A stretch of 64,000 nt of DNA from DATFRY01 sp035489015. Lineage in GTDB: Bacteria; Myxococcota_A; Polyangia; Haliangiales; Haliangiaceae. A program made the translations under genes and the position numbers. Shown here piece after piece: positions 15,545 to 23,977 of the stretch (positions are counted from its first letter, which is position 1; each line of letters starts with the position of its first letter). The notes beneath the pieces were generated by a model, which was given only the letters and a program-made list of their open reading frames with translations, was not told the DNA's origin and did not search any database. The stretch is taken from assembly GCA_035489015.1 (NCBI GenBank), contig DATHKR010000338.1:1-64000 (forward strand), in the 5' to 3' direction.

Positions 15545-15838
15545 ATGAACCCGACCCCGCCCGTCGAGCCGCCTTCACTGGAGGACATCGCCGCAGCTGG
15601 CACCCGCCGCCAGCGCGACGCCGACCGCCTCAAGAAGTCCAGCGACGACCTGAAAGACCTTGTCCTCGCCGCGCTACGCGAGGGCCACTTGAAGCCGACC
15701 GAAGTCGCGAAGGCGTCTGGCTGGACCGGCGCCCACGTCCGGAAGCTGGCACGCGCAGCAGACATCGAACCTGACGAGCGATACCGGGACCGAGCCGACC
15801 GAATGAAGAAGACGCCGGTCACGGATGCGCAGTCGTGA
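15545..15838 (+). CDS. helix-turn-helix regulator, 97 aa
   Basis: A Pro-rich N-terminus, a basic helix (GTRRQRDADRLKKSSDDLKD) and a helix-turn-helix: LVLAALREGHLKPTEVAKASGWTGAHVRKLARAA without the usual sensory domain. Probably a small DNA-binding regulator. First gene of a three- or four-gene plus-strand operon; overlaps the next start as GTGA. Likely leaderless. Confidence 0.75.
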   Translation: MNPTPPVEPPSLEDIAAAGTRRQRDADRLKKSSDDLKDLVLAALREGHLKPTEVAKASGWTGAHVRKLARAADIEPDERYRDRADRMKKTPVTDAQS

Positions 15839-16017
15839 CCGAAGGCCAGATGGGATCGCAGCCGCTGAACGGCAACGACGCTCGCGCGCTGCTCGGCATC
15901 GTCTGGAAGTGGATCGAGGACGCCAACGACGGGCTCGGCTCGGACGTCGGGGACCTCATGTACGAACTCCAACAGGCAGGCTACGGGCCGCTACCCGACC
16001 GCGGGGAGTCCGAATGA
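15835..16017 (+). CDS. hypothetical protein, 60 aa
   Basis: MTEGQMGSQPLNGNDARALL then GIVWKWIEDANDGLGSDVGDLMYELQQAGYG. Two amphipathic helices, GTG start overlapping the upstream stop and an ATGA overlap with the next gene. No family recognised. Confidence 0.65.
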   Translation: MTEGQMGSQPLNGNDARALLGIVWKWIEDANDGLGSDVGDLMYELQQAGYGPLPDRGESE

Positions 16018-16337
16018 TCGACACAATGAAGCTCGAAGTTGTGGCCCGCGAGGAACTGGCCTGCCTGTGGGGCGATCTGGAGATCGCCAGGCGGTCCGCC
16101 ATCAACGGTACCTGGTCCGTCAGCTGCGACGACATCACCCAGCGGATCAAGGACCTGACCGCGGCGGTCGGCCCGACGCCCTGGGACGAGATCCAGATCC
16201 CGCTCCTCGAACTCGGCATCTATCAGCGCATCCACGCTGAGCTCGACATCGACGCTCCGGAAGTACAGCCAGACATGGACAGGGTCGCCAAGGTGCGGGC
16301 GCGCCTGGACGCCCAGTCCTCCGAGATCCGGGGCTGA
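16014..16337 (+). CDS. hypothetical protein, 107 aa
   Basis: MIDTMKLEVVAREELACLWG then two predicted helices and ELDIDAPEVQPDMDRVAKVRARLDA. Third gene of the operon, with tight overlap upstream and about 50 bp to the next start. No recognised motif. Confidence 0.6.
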   Translation: MIDTMKLEVVAREELACLWGDLEIARRSAINGTWSVSCDDITQRIKDLTAAVGPTPWDEIQIPLLELGIYQRIHAELDIDAPEVQPDMDRVAKVRARLDAQSSEIRG

Positions 16338-16385
16338 ATCCACGTTCCGCCCCGCCGCATCACCCGCCCCGGGCACACTCCCCGT

Positions 16386-16586
16386 ATGGCGTTGCGTTTC
16401 ACGGTGCAGGGTGACGACGAACACGAATGCGCCGAAGGGCTGCGGGCGTTGGTCGCGTTGGGGCTGGAGCCGGCCATGGACCCGCGGATGGTGACGGCCG
16501 GCCGGTGGATCGCCCGCGCCGTACCCGCACCCACAACGAAGGCCCCGACCGAGCGAGACGGCCGGGGCCCTTCCGCTTCTGGGTGA
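16386..16586 (+). CDS. hypothetical protein, 66 aa
   Basis: MALRFTVQGDDEHECAEGLR then ALVALGLEPAMDPRMVTAGRWIARAV and a polar tail. The coding sequence runs into the bidirectional terminator at 16541-16569, so the last ~16 residues may be an accident of terminator overlap. Moderate support only. Confidence 0.5.
   Translation: MALRFTVQGDDEHECAEGLRALVALGLEPAMDPRMVTAGRWIARAVPAPTTKAPTERDGRGPSASG
16541..16569. terminator. bidirectional terminator between convergent operons
   Basis: Ten-base arms GGCCCCGACC (16541-16550) and GGCCGGGGCC (16560-16569) with one A-C mismatch, followed on the plus strand by a pyrimidine-rich TTCCGCTTCT. It sits where plus and minus transcripts converge. Confidence 0.6.
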
Positions 16587-17012
16587 TCAGACGGCGCGGA
16601 TGGTTGCCCAGGTGACGGCGATGGCGCCCGGGGTGGTGGCGTCTGCCTTATGCGGGTGCCGGTACTCGACCCCGTCGTGGTCCATGGCGGGGCCGGACTC
16701 GCAGGTGCAGAGCATGCAGTCGGTGTCGGTGAACGGGGTGTCCGAGTTGTTCTCGCCGACGAGGTAGCAGTCGTCCCCGTGGGCGGTGAACACCTGCCAG
16801 ACCTGCTCAACGCTGTCGGCGTCAAGCACATCTGGGAAGCGCTGCTCCGGGTACGCCTCGAAGTAGACCTTGTCGACCTGTCCGGCGGTGAGGTGCCCGC
16901 GGAAGAACCAGCGTCCTTCATCGAGGCCTCCGTCGCTGCGGAAGGCACCGCCTTCGAATACTTCATCGGCAGTCAGCGGGGTCAGGGTGATCGTCGTGGT
17001 CTCGGCAGGCAT
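16587..17012 (-). CDS. hypothetical protein, 141 aa
   Basis: MPAETTTITLTPLTADEVFE then GRWFFRGHLTAGQVDKVYFEAYPEQRFPDVL, a beta-rich middle, and CMLCTCESG. Acidic and soluble. Its stop abuts the convergent terminator. No recognised domain; the CMLC-TC group could bind a metal. Confidence 0.65.
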   Translation of the reverse strand: MPAETTTITLTPLTADEVFEGGAFRSDGGLDEGRWFFRGHLTAGQVDKVYFEAYPEQRFPDVLDADSVEQVWQVFTAHGDDCYLVGENNSDTPFTDTDCMLCTCESGPAMDHDGVEYRHPHKADATTPGAIAVTWATIRAV

Positions 17013-17017
17013 GCAGG

Positions 17018-17317
17018 TCACTCCCAGGTCCATTGCTGGTTGCGGTTGGCGGCCCGGTGGGCGGCCTTGGCGATCTTGCGGGCGAGGTCGGCCCAGTTGC
17101 CGGGCATCAAGCGGTGGCCGGCGGCGGACTCGAGGTAGTCGCCGATGCGGGCGGCGTCGCGGGGCGACACGGAGACGGGGCCGCGGAGACTCCCGTCGAA
17201 GAGCGGCTTGAGGTGCCGCCACTGACCGGACGTGGTGACGTGCTCGAGCTGTACGCCGAGGTTCTCGATGGTGTGCCAGGAGGGTGCCCCGTCGTAGTGG
17301 CTGATCCTCGCGCCCAT
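17018..17317 (-). CDS. hypothetical protein, 99 aa
   Basis: MGARISHYDGAPSWHTIENL then RDAARIGDYLESAAGHRLMPGNWADLARKIAKAAHRAANRN. Helical C-terminus with positive charge, possible nucleic-acid contact. Overlaps the upstream gene by one base (TGATG). Unknown function. Confidence 0.6.
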   Translation of the reverse strand: MGARISHYDGAPSWHTIENLGVQLEHVTTSGQWRHLKPLFDGSLRGPVSVSPRDAARIGDYLESAAGHRLMPGNWADLARKIAKAAHRAANRNQQWTWE

Positions 17318-17508
17318 CAGGCCACCCCCGCCTTCCGGGCCTTGCGGGTGACGTCGTCGATGGATGCCTGCCTGGTGGTGTGGGGTTCGGACTGCAGGCT
17401 GAACCACGGGTCGTTCTCGTCGTGGATCGCGGACACCCACTGCACGTTGCTCTTGCCGGGGCGGACCGTTTCGAACGTGTCGATCTTCAGGTCGCGTTTC
17501 TTCGTCAT
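17317..17508 (-). CDS. hypothetical protein, 63 aa
   Basis: MTKKRDLKIDTFETVRPGKS then NVQWVSAIHDENDPWFSLQ and a basic tail ending RKARKAGVA. Overlaps the upstream stop as ATGA. No family recognised. Confidence 0.6.
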   Translation of the reverse strand: MTKKRDLKIDTFETVRPGKSNVQWVSAIHDENDPWFSLQSEPHTTRQASIDDVTRKARKAGVA

Positions 17509-18122
17509 CGTCGGATCTCCTGTGCGCTGGTGGCGGCCATGCGGATGAGTTGGAGGACTTCCTGCTGGGTGCGGCCGGGGTGGTCGTTCCAGGCGGTGAG
17601 GGATCCGGCGCCGACGTTGGCGAGGAGCTGGTGGAGGTGGAGGGTGGCGGCGTGGAGGGTGTCGCCGTTGCCGTAGCCGAGGCGCAGGAGCACGAACTGG
17701 GCGCCCTCGATGCAGATGCACCCGCTCTTGCGGAGGGTGCCCTGGGCCCATCCCCAGCGCTCGATGACCATGGCGGTCAACTGGAGGTGCTGGGCAACAG
17801 TGACGTCCTGCCCGCCGCCACCGAACCGGTTGCGGATCATGGGCAGGGTGAGTGCCCAGTCCGGAAGGCGCCGCAGGAAGGCGGGCGGCGGCTGGAGTAC
17901 GGGCGCCGCGGGCACGGCCGCCGCCACAGGGGCGCCCAACGCTTCGGCGACCAACTCCGCGGTGGTCTTGGTGACGAGCTGGTGTGCGGTCGCCGGGCGC
18001 GGCTGCGGGGGCGCGGCCTGCGGGGCGTGGTCGGCGAGGTACTGCTCAATCTCGACGATCAGCGTGCTGGTGGCGTCGGGCGGTGCGTGCGGGGTTGCCG
18101 CCGTGGTGACGGGCGTGGTCAT
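17505..18122 (-). CDS. DUF6197-like protein, 205 aa
   Basis: Pro/Ala-rich first ~80 residues, then a conserved-looking domain: AQHLQLTAMVIERWGWAQGTLRKSG, CIEGAQFVLLRLGYGN, LLANVGAGSLTAWNDHPGRTQQEVLQLIRMAA. That order matches DUF6197, a Streptomyces family of unknown function. The disordered N-terminus is unusual. Not membrane-bound. Confidence 0.75.
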   Translation of the reverse strand: MTTPVTTAATPHAPPDATSTLIVEIEQYLADHAPQAAPPQPRPATAHQLVTKTTAELVAEALGAPVAAAVPAAPVLQPPPAFLRRLPDWALTLPMIRNRFGGGGQDVTVAQHLQLTAMVIERWGWAQGTLRKSGCICIEGAQFVLLRLGYGNGDTLHAATLHLHQLLANVGAGSLTAWNDHPGRTQQEVLQLIRMAATSAQEIRR

Positions 18123-18164
18123 GTCGTAGTGCTCCTCACGGTCGTTGGGCTGTGCTGGGGTGGT

Positions 18165-18204
18165 GGGGGCGTCCCGTTGCTGTCCAGGCGGAGGGGACGC
18201 CCCC
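18165..18204 (-). terminator. hairpin, probable terminator
   Basis: Perfect 11-bp arms GGGGGCGTCCC (18165-18175) and GGGACGCCCCC (18194-18204), in the gap after the gene ending at 18210 and before the 18122 start. No clear U-run. Confidence 0.5.
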
Positions 18205-18209
18205 GGTCA

Positions 18210-18413
18210 TCAGTCGTGCAGGTCGCGGGGGTCGCGGTAGCGGTCGGGCAGGTGCGGGTTGTCCTCTGCCTCGGCGACCGCACGGTTGAGTCGAAGGAAT
18301 TCCGGGGTTTCGTAGTCGATCCCGGCTGCTTGGTCGCGCTGCCCTTTCTCCTCAAGCGCCTTGTCAGCGGCCTTGTACGCCTTAATGGCGGCGCGGCGTT
18401 CGCGGATGCCCAT
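18210..18413 (-). CDS. FLRLN-family small protein, 67 aa
   Basis: Basic helical N-terminus (MGIRERRAAIKAYKAADKAL), then the signature TPEFLRLNRAVAEAED and LPDRYRDPRDLHD. The same signature recurs in the genes at 18705-18893 and 24711-24974, giving a paralogous set around the FtsK/TraB module. Function unknown; co-location suggests a role in that module (inference). Confidence 0.65.
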   Translation of the reverse strand: MGIRERRAAIKAYKAADKALEEKGQRDQAAGIDYETPEFLRLNRAVAEAEDNPHLPDRYRDPRDLHD

Positions 18414-18441
18414 CGGTCTCCCCTTCGGGTTGTGTACGGAT

Positions 18442-18651
18442 TCAGAAACTGTTGACGTCGAAGTTCGTGGGGCAGTTCACGCACCGGTAATAGCCGTCTC
18501 CGGCGTGCCCCATCGACTCCCCGCAGTGCATGGGGACGTCGCCGCTCGCCTCGCGGCGTGCATGCTTCGTGTCTTCCTGGCGCGACGCCCTCAGTGCCCG
18601 GTGCTGAGCGTCGGTGAGGCCGTCGGCGTACTTCTGCGGTTCGTTGCTCAT
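18442..18651 (-). CDS. zinc-knuckle hypothetical protein, 69 aa
   Basis: A basic first half (TDAQHRALRASRQEDTKHAR), then MHCGESMGHAGDGYYRCVNC, a Cys-rich motif with four potential metal ligands counting the His. Short gaps to neighbours. No specific family recognised. Confidence 0.6.
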   Translation of the reverse strand: MSNEPQKYADGLTDAQHRALRASRQEDTKHARREASGDVPMHCGESMGHAGDGYYRCVNCPTNFDVNSF

Positions 18652-18704
18652 ATCTGGCTCCTTGGGTGTGTGTTGGCGACGGTCGTACTGGTCGTCATAC
18701 GGAT

Positions 18705-18893
18705 CTAGCGGCGGTACCAGGAGGCGTTGCTCGCGGCCTCGGTGGCGATCGCGTTCAGGCGGAGGAACTCCGGTGTCACCTCGGTGACACCGGCAGCCTT
18801 CTCCTTGCGCTGGTTCTCATGCAGGGCGGCGTCCGCCTCACGGCTCGCCCGGTTGACGGCCTTACGGTCGGCCCGCGGTTGCTTCGGCATCAC
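18705..18893 (-). CDS. FLRLN-family small protein, 62 aa
   Basis: MMPKQPRADRKAVNRASREA, then TPEFLRLNAIATEAASN and a shortened end (ASWYRR) lacking the L-P-D-R-x-R-D-P-R-D block. Paralogue of 18210-18413 and 24711-24974. Basic and helical. Confidence 0.6.
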   Translation of the reverse strand: MMPKQPRADRKAVNRASREADAALHENQRKEKAAGVTEVTPEFLRLNAIATEAASNASWYRR

Positions 18894-18931
18894 GTGCTCC
18901 TTCTCGGGGGTTGGTGGTTGTTCCGGTGCGG

Positions 18932-19342
18932 TCAGACGCGCCAGCCGCCGAGGCGGCGGCGCTTACGGGGGTCACTGCCGTTGCGGACCCGCTTCTCCAG
19001 GCCCTTGAGTTCGGCCTCGTCGAGGACACCCTCATAGCCGTCGGGCAGCGGGCCGGAGACCTGCCGTCCGGGCTTGGCGAGGTTCCGCAGACCCTTGGGC
19101 TTCTCCGTGTAGACGGGGCCTTCGCGGAGGGCCAGGCCGATCACCGACATGCTGCCGCTGATCATCAGGTTGCCGGTGACGCGGCTCCTGAAGGTCACGA
19201 CGCAGCGGCTGTACAGCTGCGCGTCCTCCCACGGGGCGTAGTTCTGGGCGACGTCCACGACGGTGTAGAGGACGGTGCCGATCCGAACATCACGTTCGAG
19301 CTGCTTGGCGCCGCGCTTCGAACGCTCGTAAATCTCTTTCAT
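18932..19342 (-). CDS. hypothetical protein, 136 aa
   Basis: Basic N-terminus MKEIYERSKRGAKQLERDVR, a beta-rich core (GTVLYTVVDVAQNYAPWEDAQLYSRCVVTF), a Gly-rich patch (GNLMISGSMSVIGLAL) and a strongly basic tail (DPRKRRRLGGWRV). Sits 220 bp from the end of the FtsK/TraB gene, across the candidate clt repeats. No family recognised; DNA binding next to the repeats is only a suggestion. Confidence 0.6.
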   Translation of the reverse strand: MKEIYERSKRGAKQLERDVRIGTVLYTVVDVAQNYAPWEDAQLYSRCVVTFRSRVTGNLMISGSMSVIGLALREGPVYTEKPKGLRNLAKPGRQVSGPLPDGYEGVLDEAELKGLEKRVRNGSDPRKRRRLGGWRV

Positions 19343-19446
19343 GTCGATCTCCTTCGAGTAGTGATCCCTGCTGGACAGTTAGAGCTGATGTCGGGCGATC
19401 TGCGCACTAAACAGGGTGGTTATGGGATCATTCGCCCCGCCTTGGG

Positions 19447-19557
19447 GGGTGGATAGTCGATCTTCGAGGGTGGATAGCAGCCGGATGGAATCCACCCAGC
19501 GGCCACCCGACAAGACGGGGCAAAACGACCGATCGCCACCCGACAAGACGGGGCAAA
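19447..19557. repeat. two sets of direct repeats, candidate transfer (clt-like) or operator site
   Basis: GGGTGGATAG at 19447-19456 and 19468-19477 (21 bp apart) with an inverted TCCACCC at 19491-19497. A 23-bp repeat containing GACAAGACGGGGCAAA begins at 19502 and again at 19535 (33 bp apart). Spacings are near whole helical turns. They lie directly downstream of the FtsK/TraB gene, where the clt site bound by Streptomyces TraB is known to sit, and upstream of the 19342 start, where an operator could also sit. Confidence 0.65.
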
Positions 19558-19565
19558 CGAGGCAC

Positions 19566-21755
19566 TCAGGAGCCGAGCAGCAAGTCCAGCGCGTCCTTGA
19601 CGTCGGCCCGCTGGTAGCCGCGAACCTGCCCCTCCCGGCCGGGAACCGTGATCTTCACGGTTCCGCCGGCGCCTGCGGAACGAAGCGCCCTCCCAAGCTC
19701 GTCGCTCTGGATCGCACCGATGATCTGAGCCATCTCGTCGAGCTGCGCCACATCACGACCCAGCTGATCCATGGCCTCAAGTGCCTGACGGCAGCAGCCG
19801 ATCTGGAACTTCTGGTCCGGCGTGTGATTCAGAACGTTCCGTCCCGGGATGCCGTCGCGCTTCGGTCCGCCGGCCGCCGAGGACAGTCCGGTTGCGTTGA
19901 GGAGGTGTCGCTCGATCGGGTCGTCCCACTGCCCGGCGAGACGCCCCGCAGCTTCACGGATCTTCGCGGCCTTCTCCTGCAGCATGCTGATTTCGCCGCG
20001 CTCATCCTCGTCAATGTCGAAGCTGCGAGCCCGGTCGGTGACCCCGACGAAGGGGTTGACGAGCCAGCCCAAGCCCGGCCGGGGAGGGTCGAACTTGGAT
20101 GCATCGCGGCCCATGCCGGACGAACCGGCGCCGAGGATCGCGTTGGACTGCGTCGCCGTGTCGACGCGCATCGCCCACTTCGTGGTGAAGTTCACGGCCA
20201 GCTCGGTCGGAAAGATGTCGACGCCCGGGTACTGGGTGAGGACGACCAGGAGGATCCCGGCGGCCGGTGCTACGGACGCGAGGAGTACGAGGCGTTCCAG
20301 GATCTCGTCCCGGAGCGGTTTTCCGGGGCGTGTGTATGTGGCGAGCTCGTCGATGATGATGAGCTCGATGCCTCCGAGTTGCTCGATCGCGGGGCCGACC
20401 AGCTTGCTCTTGCCGAGCCTGCCCAGCGCCGCCTCGCGCCGGTCCTTGTCCGCGATCTCGGCATCGAGAAGTGCCAGAAGCCGGGCCGGGTCCGGCTTGA
20501 AGTACGTGCAGGCGATTCCGGCACGGGCGTAGGCGTCCCATTCGGCGTTCTGCTTGCCCGCGACGATCCGGGGGTTGATGCGCGGGTCGAAGGTGGCGCC
20601 GACGGCGAGGTTCGAGGCGCCGACGCCCTTGCCGGAGCGGGCACCGCCGCCGATCACGATGTTCGAGCTGCTGATGGGGAGCTTGATGGTGTTCCCGCGC
20701 TTCCCCCACCCGACCGGGATGCCGTCTCTGAACGCGTCGATCTGCGTCGGGTGCGTGATCAGCGGTGAGGGGCGGGTGTTCGCGAACGGGTCCTCGTCGG
20801 TGATCCACAGGCTGGTGCGGACCGCACTGCCCGCCTTCTCGATGTCGACCATGGTGGAGTCGCGGCCGAGCGCCCCGGCGAACTCCTCGATCTTCAGCTG
20901 GAGGTTGGCGACTTTCTGGCCTGCGGGCAGATCGAAAACGACGGTAGTGTTGCCGTCCTTCTCTCGCTGCGGCACGGCCAGGATCTGGATCTTCTCGCCT
21001 GGTCGCACCATGCCGACACTGCGGAGGGCTTCGTCCAACTGGCTAACTGTGAGCGCGGGCGGCGGTGGGGCGTTGAACTCCCTCACCCCGGGCGCCGGTT
21101 CGGGCTTGGTCAGGTTGATCGAAGGTGCCGGACTCTGCGGGGTGGCCAGTCCCTGCGGGGTGCTCGGTGCAGGTGCAGGGGTCTGGCCGTCGGTGAAAGG
21201 GCGCGACACCAGGTACCAGCCGTAGCCGCCCGCGACGCCCAGGAAGCCGAGTAGCGTCGGGTCGGTGGCCGCACCTTTCAGGGCCAGGAGCCCGCCGCCG
21301 ACCAGGTAGCCGGCCCGGGTGGCGCGCTTCTTCAGCCGGGCCGAGTTGAGCTGACGCTGGGTGGGGGGCGGGTCCGGCTCGCTGGCGACCGCGTCCAGGG
21401 CGTCCTCGGCAACAACGAGTTGCATCTTGAGCTGCGAGACCATGTCCTTGCCGCGTTTCCCCATGGACCGGGCCATGTCGAGACGGTTCTCCAGGATGGC
21501 GACCTGCTGCTCGGCTTCCGCCACCCGCTGAGCGCGGTGTTCCCGGGCCTTCTCTGTCACCATCTGCTGAAGGTCCTCGTCGGTGAGGTCGGCGCCCTTC
21601 AGCCAGTCCCCGGTGCGGGCTTTGGCGTGGTCGCGCTGTACGGCGAGGGCGGCGCGCGCTTTCGCTGCCTGGTCGGCGCCGCGGCCGCGCAGCTTGTCCC
21701 GCCAGGTGGTTTCCTGCTTGGTCGGCTCGGGGGTGGGCTTCTGGTCGGTGGCCAC
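19566..21755 (-). CDS. FtsK/SpoIIIE/TraB-like DNA translocase
   Basis: 729 residues. Residues 20-125 are a charged coiled-coil region; 145-185 contain hydrophobic membrane segments (GYLVGGGLLAL, LLGFLGVAGGYGWYLV); a Pro-rich linker follows; the motor has Walker A GGGARSGKGVG (about 369-379) and Walker B IELIIIDE (about 463-470), then LLVVLTQYP. The C-terminus (VKITVPGREGQVRGYQRADVKDALDLL) may be a DNA-recognition domain. Single-protein TraB pumps move double-stranded DNA between Streptomyces hyphae. GTG start with AAAGGA about 9 nt upstream. A chromosomal-type FtsK role cannot be excluded. Confidence 0.85.
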   Translation of the reverse strand: MATDQKPTPEPTKQETTWRDKLRGRGADQAAKARAALAVQRDHAKARTGDWLKGADLTDEDLQQMVTEKAREHRAQRVAEAEQQVAILENRLDMARSMGKRGKDMVSQLKMQLVVAEDALDAVASEPDPPPTQRQLNSARLKKRATRAGYLVGGGLLALKGAATDPTLLGFLGVAGGYGWYLVSRPFTDGQTPAPAPSTPQGLATPQSPAPSINLTKPEPAPGVREFNAPPPPALTVSQLDEALRSVGMVRPGEKIQILAVPQREKDGNTTVVFDLPAGQKVANLQLKIEEFAGALGRDSTMVDIEKAGSAVRTSLWITDEDPFANTRPSPLITHPTQIDAFRDGIPVGWGKRGNTIKLPISSSNIVIGGGARSGKGVGASNLAVGATFDPRINPRIVAGKQNAEWDAYARAGIACTYFKPDPARLLALLDAEIADKDRREAALGRLGKSKLVGPAIEQLGGIELIIIDELATYTRPGKPLRDEILERLVLLASVAPAAGILLVVLTQYPGVDIFPTELAVNFTTKWAMRVDTATQSNAILGAGSSGMGRDASKFDPPRPGLGWLVNPFVGVTDRARSFDIDEDERGEISMLQEKAAKIREAAGRLAGQWDDPIERHLLNATGLSSAAGGPKRDGIPGRNVLNHTPDQKFQIGCCRQALEAMDQLGRDVAQLDEMAQIIGAIQSDELGRALRSAGAGGTVKITVPGREGQVRGYQRADVKDALDLLLGS

Positions 21756-21793
21756 TGGCCAAGTCCTTTCAGAGTGGTTGGGGGTGGTGGGGG

Positions 21794-22378
21794 TTAGCCG
21801 AGGCCGCCGAGGATGCCGCCGAGGGAGCCGACTCCCTGCTCCGACATCGTCTTCGCCATGACTCCGAAGACCGTTCCCGACATGGCAACACCCAGGAAGG
21901 CGAAGAGGACTGCGTCGCCGACCTTGGCGCTGCCCTTGACCCGGAAGAAGGCAATGGTGCCGAGAACGATGATCACGACGATGCCGATGGCGATGGTGCC
22001 GCCGCCCGCCTGGGTCTGCACCTGCGCGGGGGTGTAACTGACCCCGTTCCCCACCGTCGGGTTCTGCTGGCCGGTGCCGGTCCCGGTCTGGTCGTTGTAC
22101 GTACCGCCGGTGGTGCCGGGGTTGGTGTCGGCGGCGAGTCGCACGACTGCGGTGTGGTGGGCGGCGTCGGCCTGGTAGCCGGCCGTGTCGAGGCCGCGGA
22201 TGTGCATGACCCGCCCGTCGGGGAGGTTGACGGGGGCGCCGGTGGCCTGGTCGATGGCGGTGCTGATTTCGGTGGCGGACGCGTCGGGCGCGGCGCTCAT
22301 GTTGATCGCGGCGGCGCCTCCTAGGAGGGCGACGGCCGCACTGCCCGAGACGGCGATCCGGCGGATGGTGGTGTTCAT
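21794..22378 (-). CDS. signal-peptide membrane protein, 194 aa
   Basis: N-terminal signal peptide (TIRRIAVSGSAAVALLGGAA), an extracytoplasmic segment of about 90 residues, a Thr/Gly-rich linker, then two membrane helices (TIAIGIVVIIVLGTIAFF and VLFAFLGVAMSGTVFGV) and a Gly-rich tail. Preceded by AGGAGA. Sits between the translocase and the DUF2637-like gene, so it probably belongs to a transfer or spread (Spd) apparatus. No family name recognised. Confidence 0.75.
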   Translation of the reverse strand: MNTTIRRIAVSGSAAVALLGGAAAINMSAAPDASATEISTAIDQATGAPVNLPDGRVMHIRGLDTAGYQADAAHHTAVVRLAADTNPGTTGGTYNDQTGTGTGQQNPTVGNGVSYTPAQVQTQAGGGTIAIGIVVIIVLGTIAFFRVKGSAKVGDAVLFAFLGVAMSGTVFGVMAKTMSEQGVGSLGGILGGLG

Positions 22379-22406
22379 GAGGGGTCTCCTGGTTGAGGGT
22401 TGTGGA

Positions 22407-23768
22407 TCAGTCGTCTGTTCCGGGCTTGGCTTGCCCCTGTCGCGCTTCCGCCTGCACGGTCTTGCGGAGCCGAGCGAGGTACTCGTTGCGGCCCCCGCCG
22501 ACCGCTTTCTTCACGGCGCTATGGGAGAGATGTGCTGCCGACCCGAGGGCGGCGGCGAGCTTCCGGACCTTCTCCAAGTCCGCGTCATCAAGGGGCTTCA
22601 GGGCGGCGCCGTTTGTCGAGCCGCGAGGTGCCTGCTTCCTTTTCCCCACAAGGCCTTCGGTGCCCTCGGGGTGCCTCTCACTGCGGGCCCGTGACCCTCC
22701 CCCCGTGGGCTCGATGGGCGCACCCTCTGCGGGCGCTCCTGCGGGTCCGTCGTCGCCGCGGTCGGGTGGGAAAATCTCAGCGAGCCAGAGGTCGACGGCG
22801 AGGCTTTCGCGGGTGGACCCGTGGTCCGCCATGACCTCTTCGATGGCCTCCCTGGCGACCTCCCGTGAGGCGAGGCTCTCCACCGTCACGGACAGCGGGA
22901 GGAGGTGCATGGTGTCCCACGCCTGCTCCCACGCCGACTCGCGGCTGATGCCTCCGGTGGGGTGCGCGGCGATGATCCGCCGGAACTCGTCGAACTCGTC
23001 CTTGAAGAGTTCCTTGCGTCGGCCGTCTTCGTCCTTCTCGATGCGCTCCTGCGCACGCCGCTGCTTCGACTCTTCACGGGCGGTACGACGGTCTCGGGCC
23101 CGCTGCTGTAGGGTCCGCCCGTCTTCGGCGGCCTTGGTCTCCAGGAACTGGCGGACCTCCGCGAGCAGCGGACCGATGATCGACGTCGCGGCCAGGGCGA
23201 TCCCGGCGACGATCCCGTACTCGGTGCTGCCGTGCGCCAGGTTGATGTAGCCGGCGACCGAGGCGAGCGCTGCGGTCATCAGCCAGAACGGCCAGCGGGG
23301 CAGACCTTTGCGGTGCGCCCACCGGGTGCCCATGACGCCGACCCAGGCGAGGAGTTCGAGGAAGAACGGGACGGGGGTGAGCGTCCAGGCGTAGCCGGGG
23401 TGCTGGTCGTCCTTGCGGTGCAGGGTGAGGAAGTACGACATCTGGGCGGGCAGCGCGGCGAGCAGGCCCAGCGTCATGACGATGTTGACGAGGACCTTGA
23501 ACGTGGTGCCGTCGTCGGCCCGCTGCTCGCGACGCCTGGCCTGGCGCCGGTCCTTGTCATCATCGGCGCGGCCTTTGACATCGGCGAGCTGGTTGCGGAG
23601 CTTCGTCTGCTTGATCTGCTCGGCGAGCTGATCGGTGACAACCTTCGCAGCCCCGACGGTGGCGTTCTGCTCGGCGGTCTTGGCTTCGGCGGTGAGCTTC
23701 GCGGCTTCGGCACGGGTCCTCGCCGTGTCCGCGTTGCGCTCCTCCCAGGAGCGGAATCCGCTGCTCAT
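22407..23768 (-). CDS. DUF2637/SpdB-like membrane protein with long cytoplasmic tail
   Basis: 453 residues. N-terminal coiled coil (WEERNADTARTRAEAAKLTA); four membrane helices between about 95 and 215 (VLVNIVMTLGLLAALPAQMSYF; PFFLELLAWVGVMG; WPFWLMTAALASVAGYINLA; GIVAGIALAATSIIGPLLAEV); then a charged coiled coil and a disordered basic C-terminus ending with a possible HTH (HLSHSAVKKAVGGGRNEYLARLRK). The layout matches DUF2637 proteins of Streptomyces plasmids and SpdB2-type intramycelial spread proteins. Likely partner of the 19566-21755 translocase. Confidence 0.75.
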   Translation of the reverse strand: MSSGFRSWEERNADTARTRAEAAKLTAEAKTAEQNATVGAAKVVTDQLAEQIKQTKLRNQLADVKGRADDDKDRRQARRREQRADDGTTFKVLVNIVMTLGLLAALPAQMSYFLTLHRKDDQHPGYAWTLTPVPFFLELLAWVGVMGTRWAHRKGLPRWPFWLMTAALASVAGYINLAHGSTEYGIVAGIALAATSIIGPLLAEVRQFLETKAAEDGRTLQQRARDRRTAREESKQRRAQERIEKDEDGRRKELFKDEFDEFRRIIAAHPTGGISRESAWEQAWDTMHLLPLSVTVESLASREVAREAIEEVMADHGSTRESLAVDLWLAEIFPPDRGDDGPAGAPAEGAPIEPTGGGSRARSERHPEGTEGLVGKRKQAPRGSTNGAALKPLDDADLEKVRKLAAALGSAAHLSHSAVKKAVGGGRNEYLARLRKTVQAEARQGQAKPGTDD

Positions 23769-23803
23769 CGGTGATCCCTTCGGTGTGGTGACGGGCTGGG
23801 TGG

Positions 23804-23977
23804 TCAGGCGATCTTGCGGACGTCGATGTGCAGGTCACGCGGGTCGTACTTCGCGGCGTCGAGGTGCTGCTCGAGGACGTCCCGGTCGTAGACGGCGAAG
23901 CTGTGCGACGGAGCACCGGTGAGCGGTTCGACCTTGGCGCCGGTGCGGGAGGTCACGGTGAGGATCCAGGTCGGCAT
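23804..23977 (-). CDS. hypothetical protein, 57 aa
   Basis: MPTWILTVTSRTGAKVEPLT then PSHSFAVYDRDVLEQHLDAAKYDPRDLHIDVRKI. Short beta-rich start and a helix. One-nucleotide overlap with the peptidase gene upstream. No recognised family. Confidence 0.55.
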   Translation of the reverse strand: MPTWILTVTSRTGAKVEPLTGAPSHSFAVYDRDVLEQHLDAAKYDPRDLHIDVRKIA

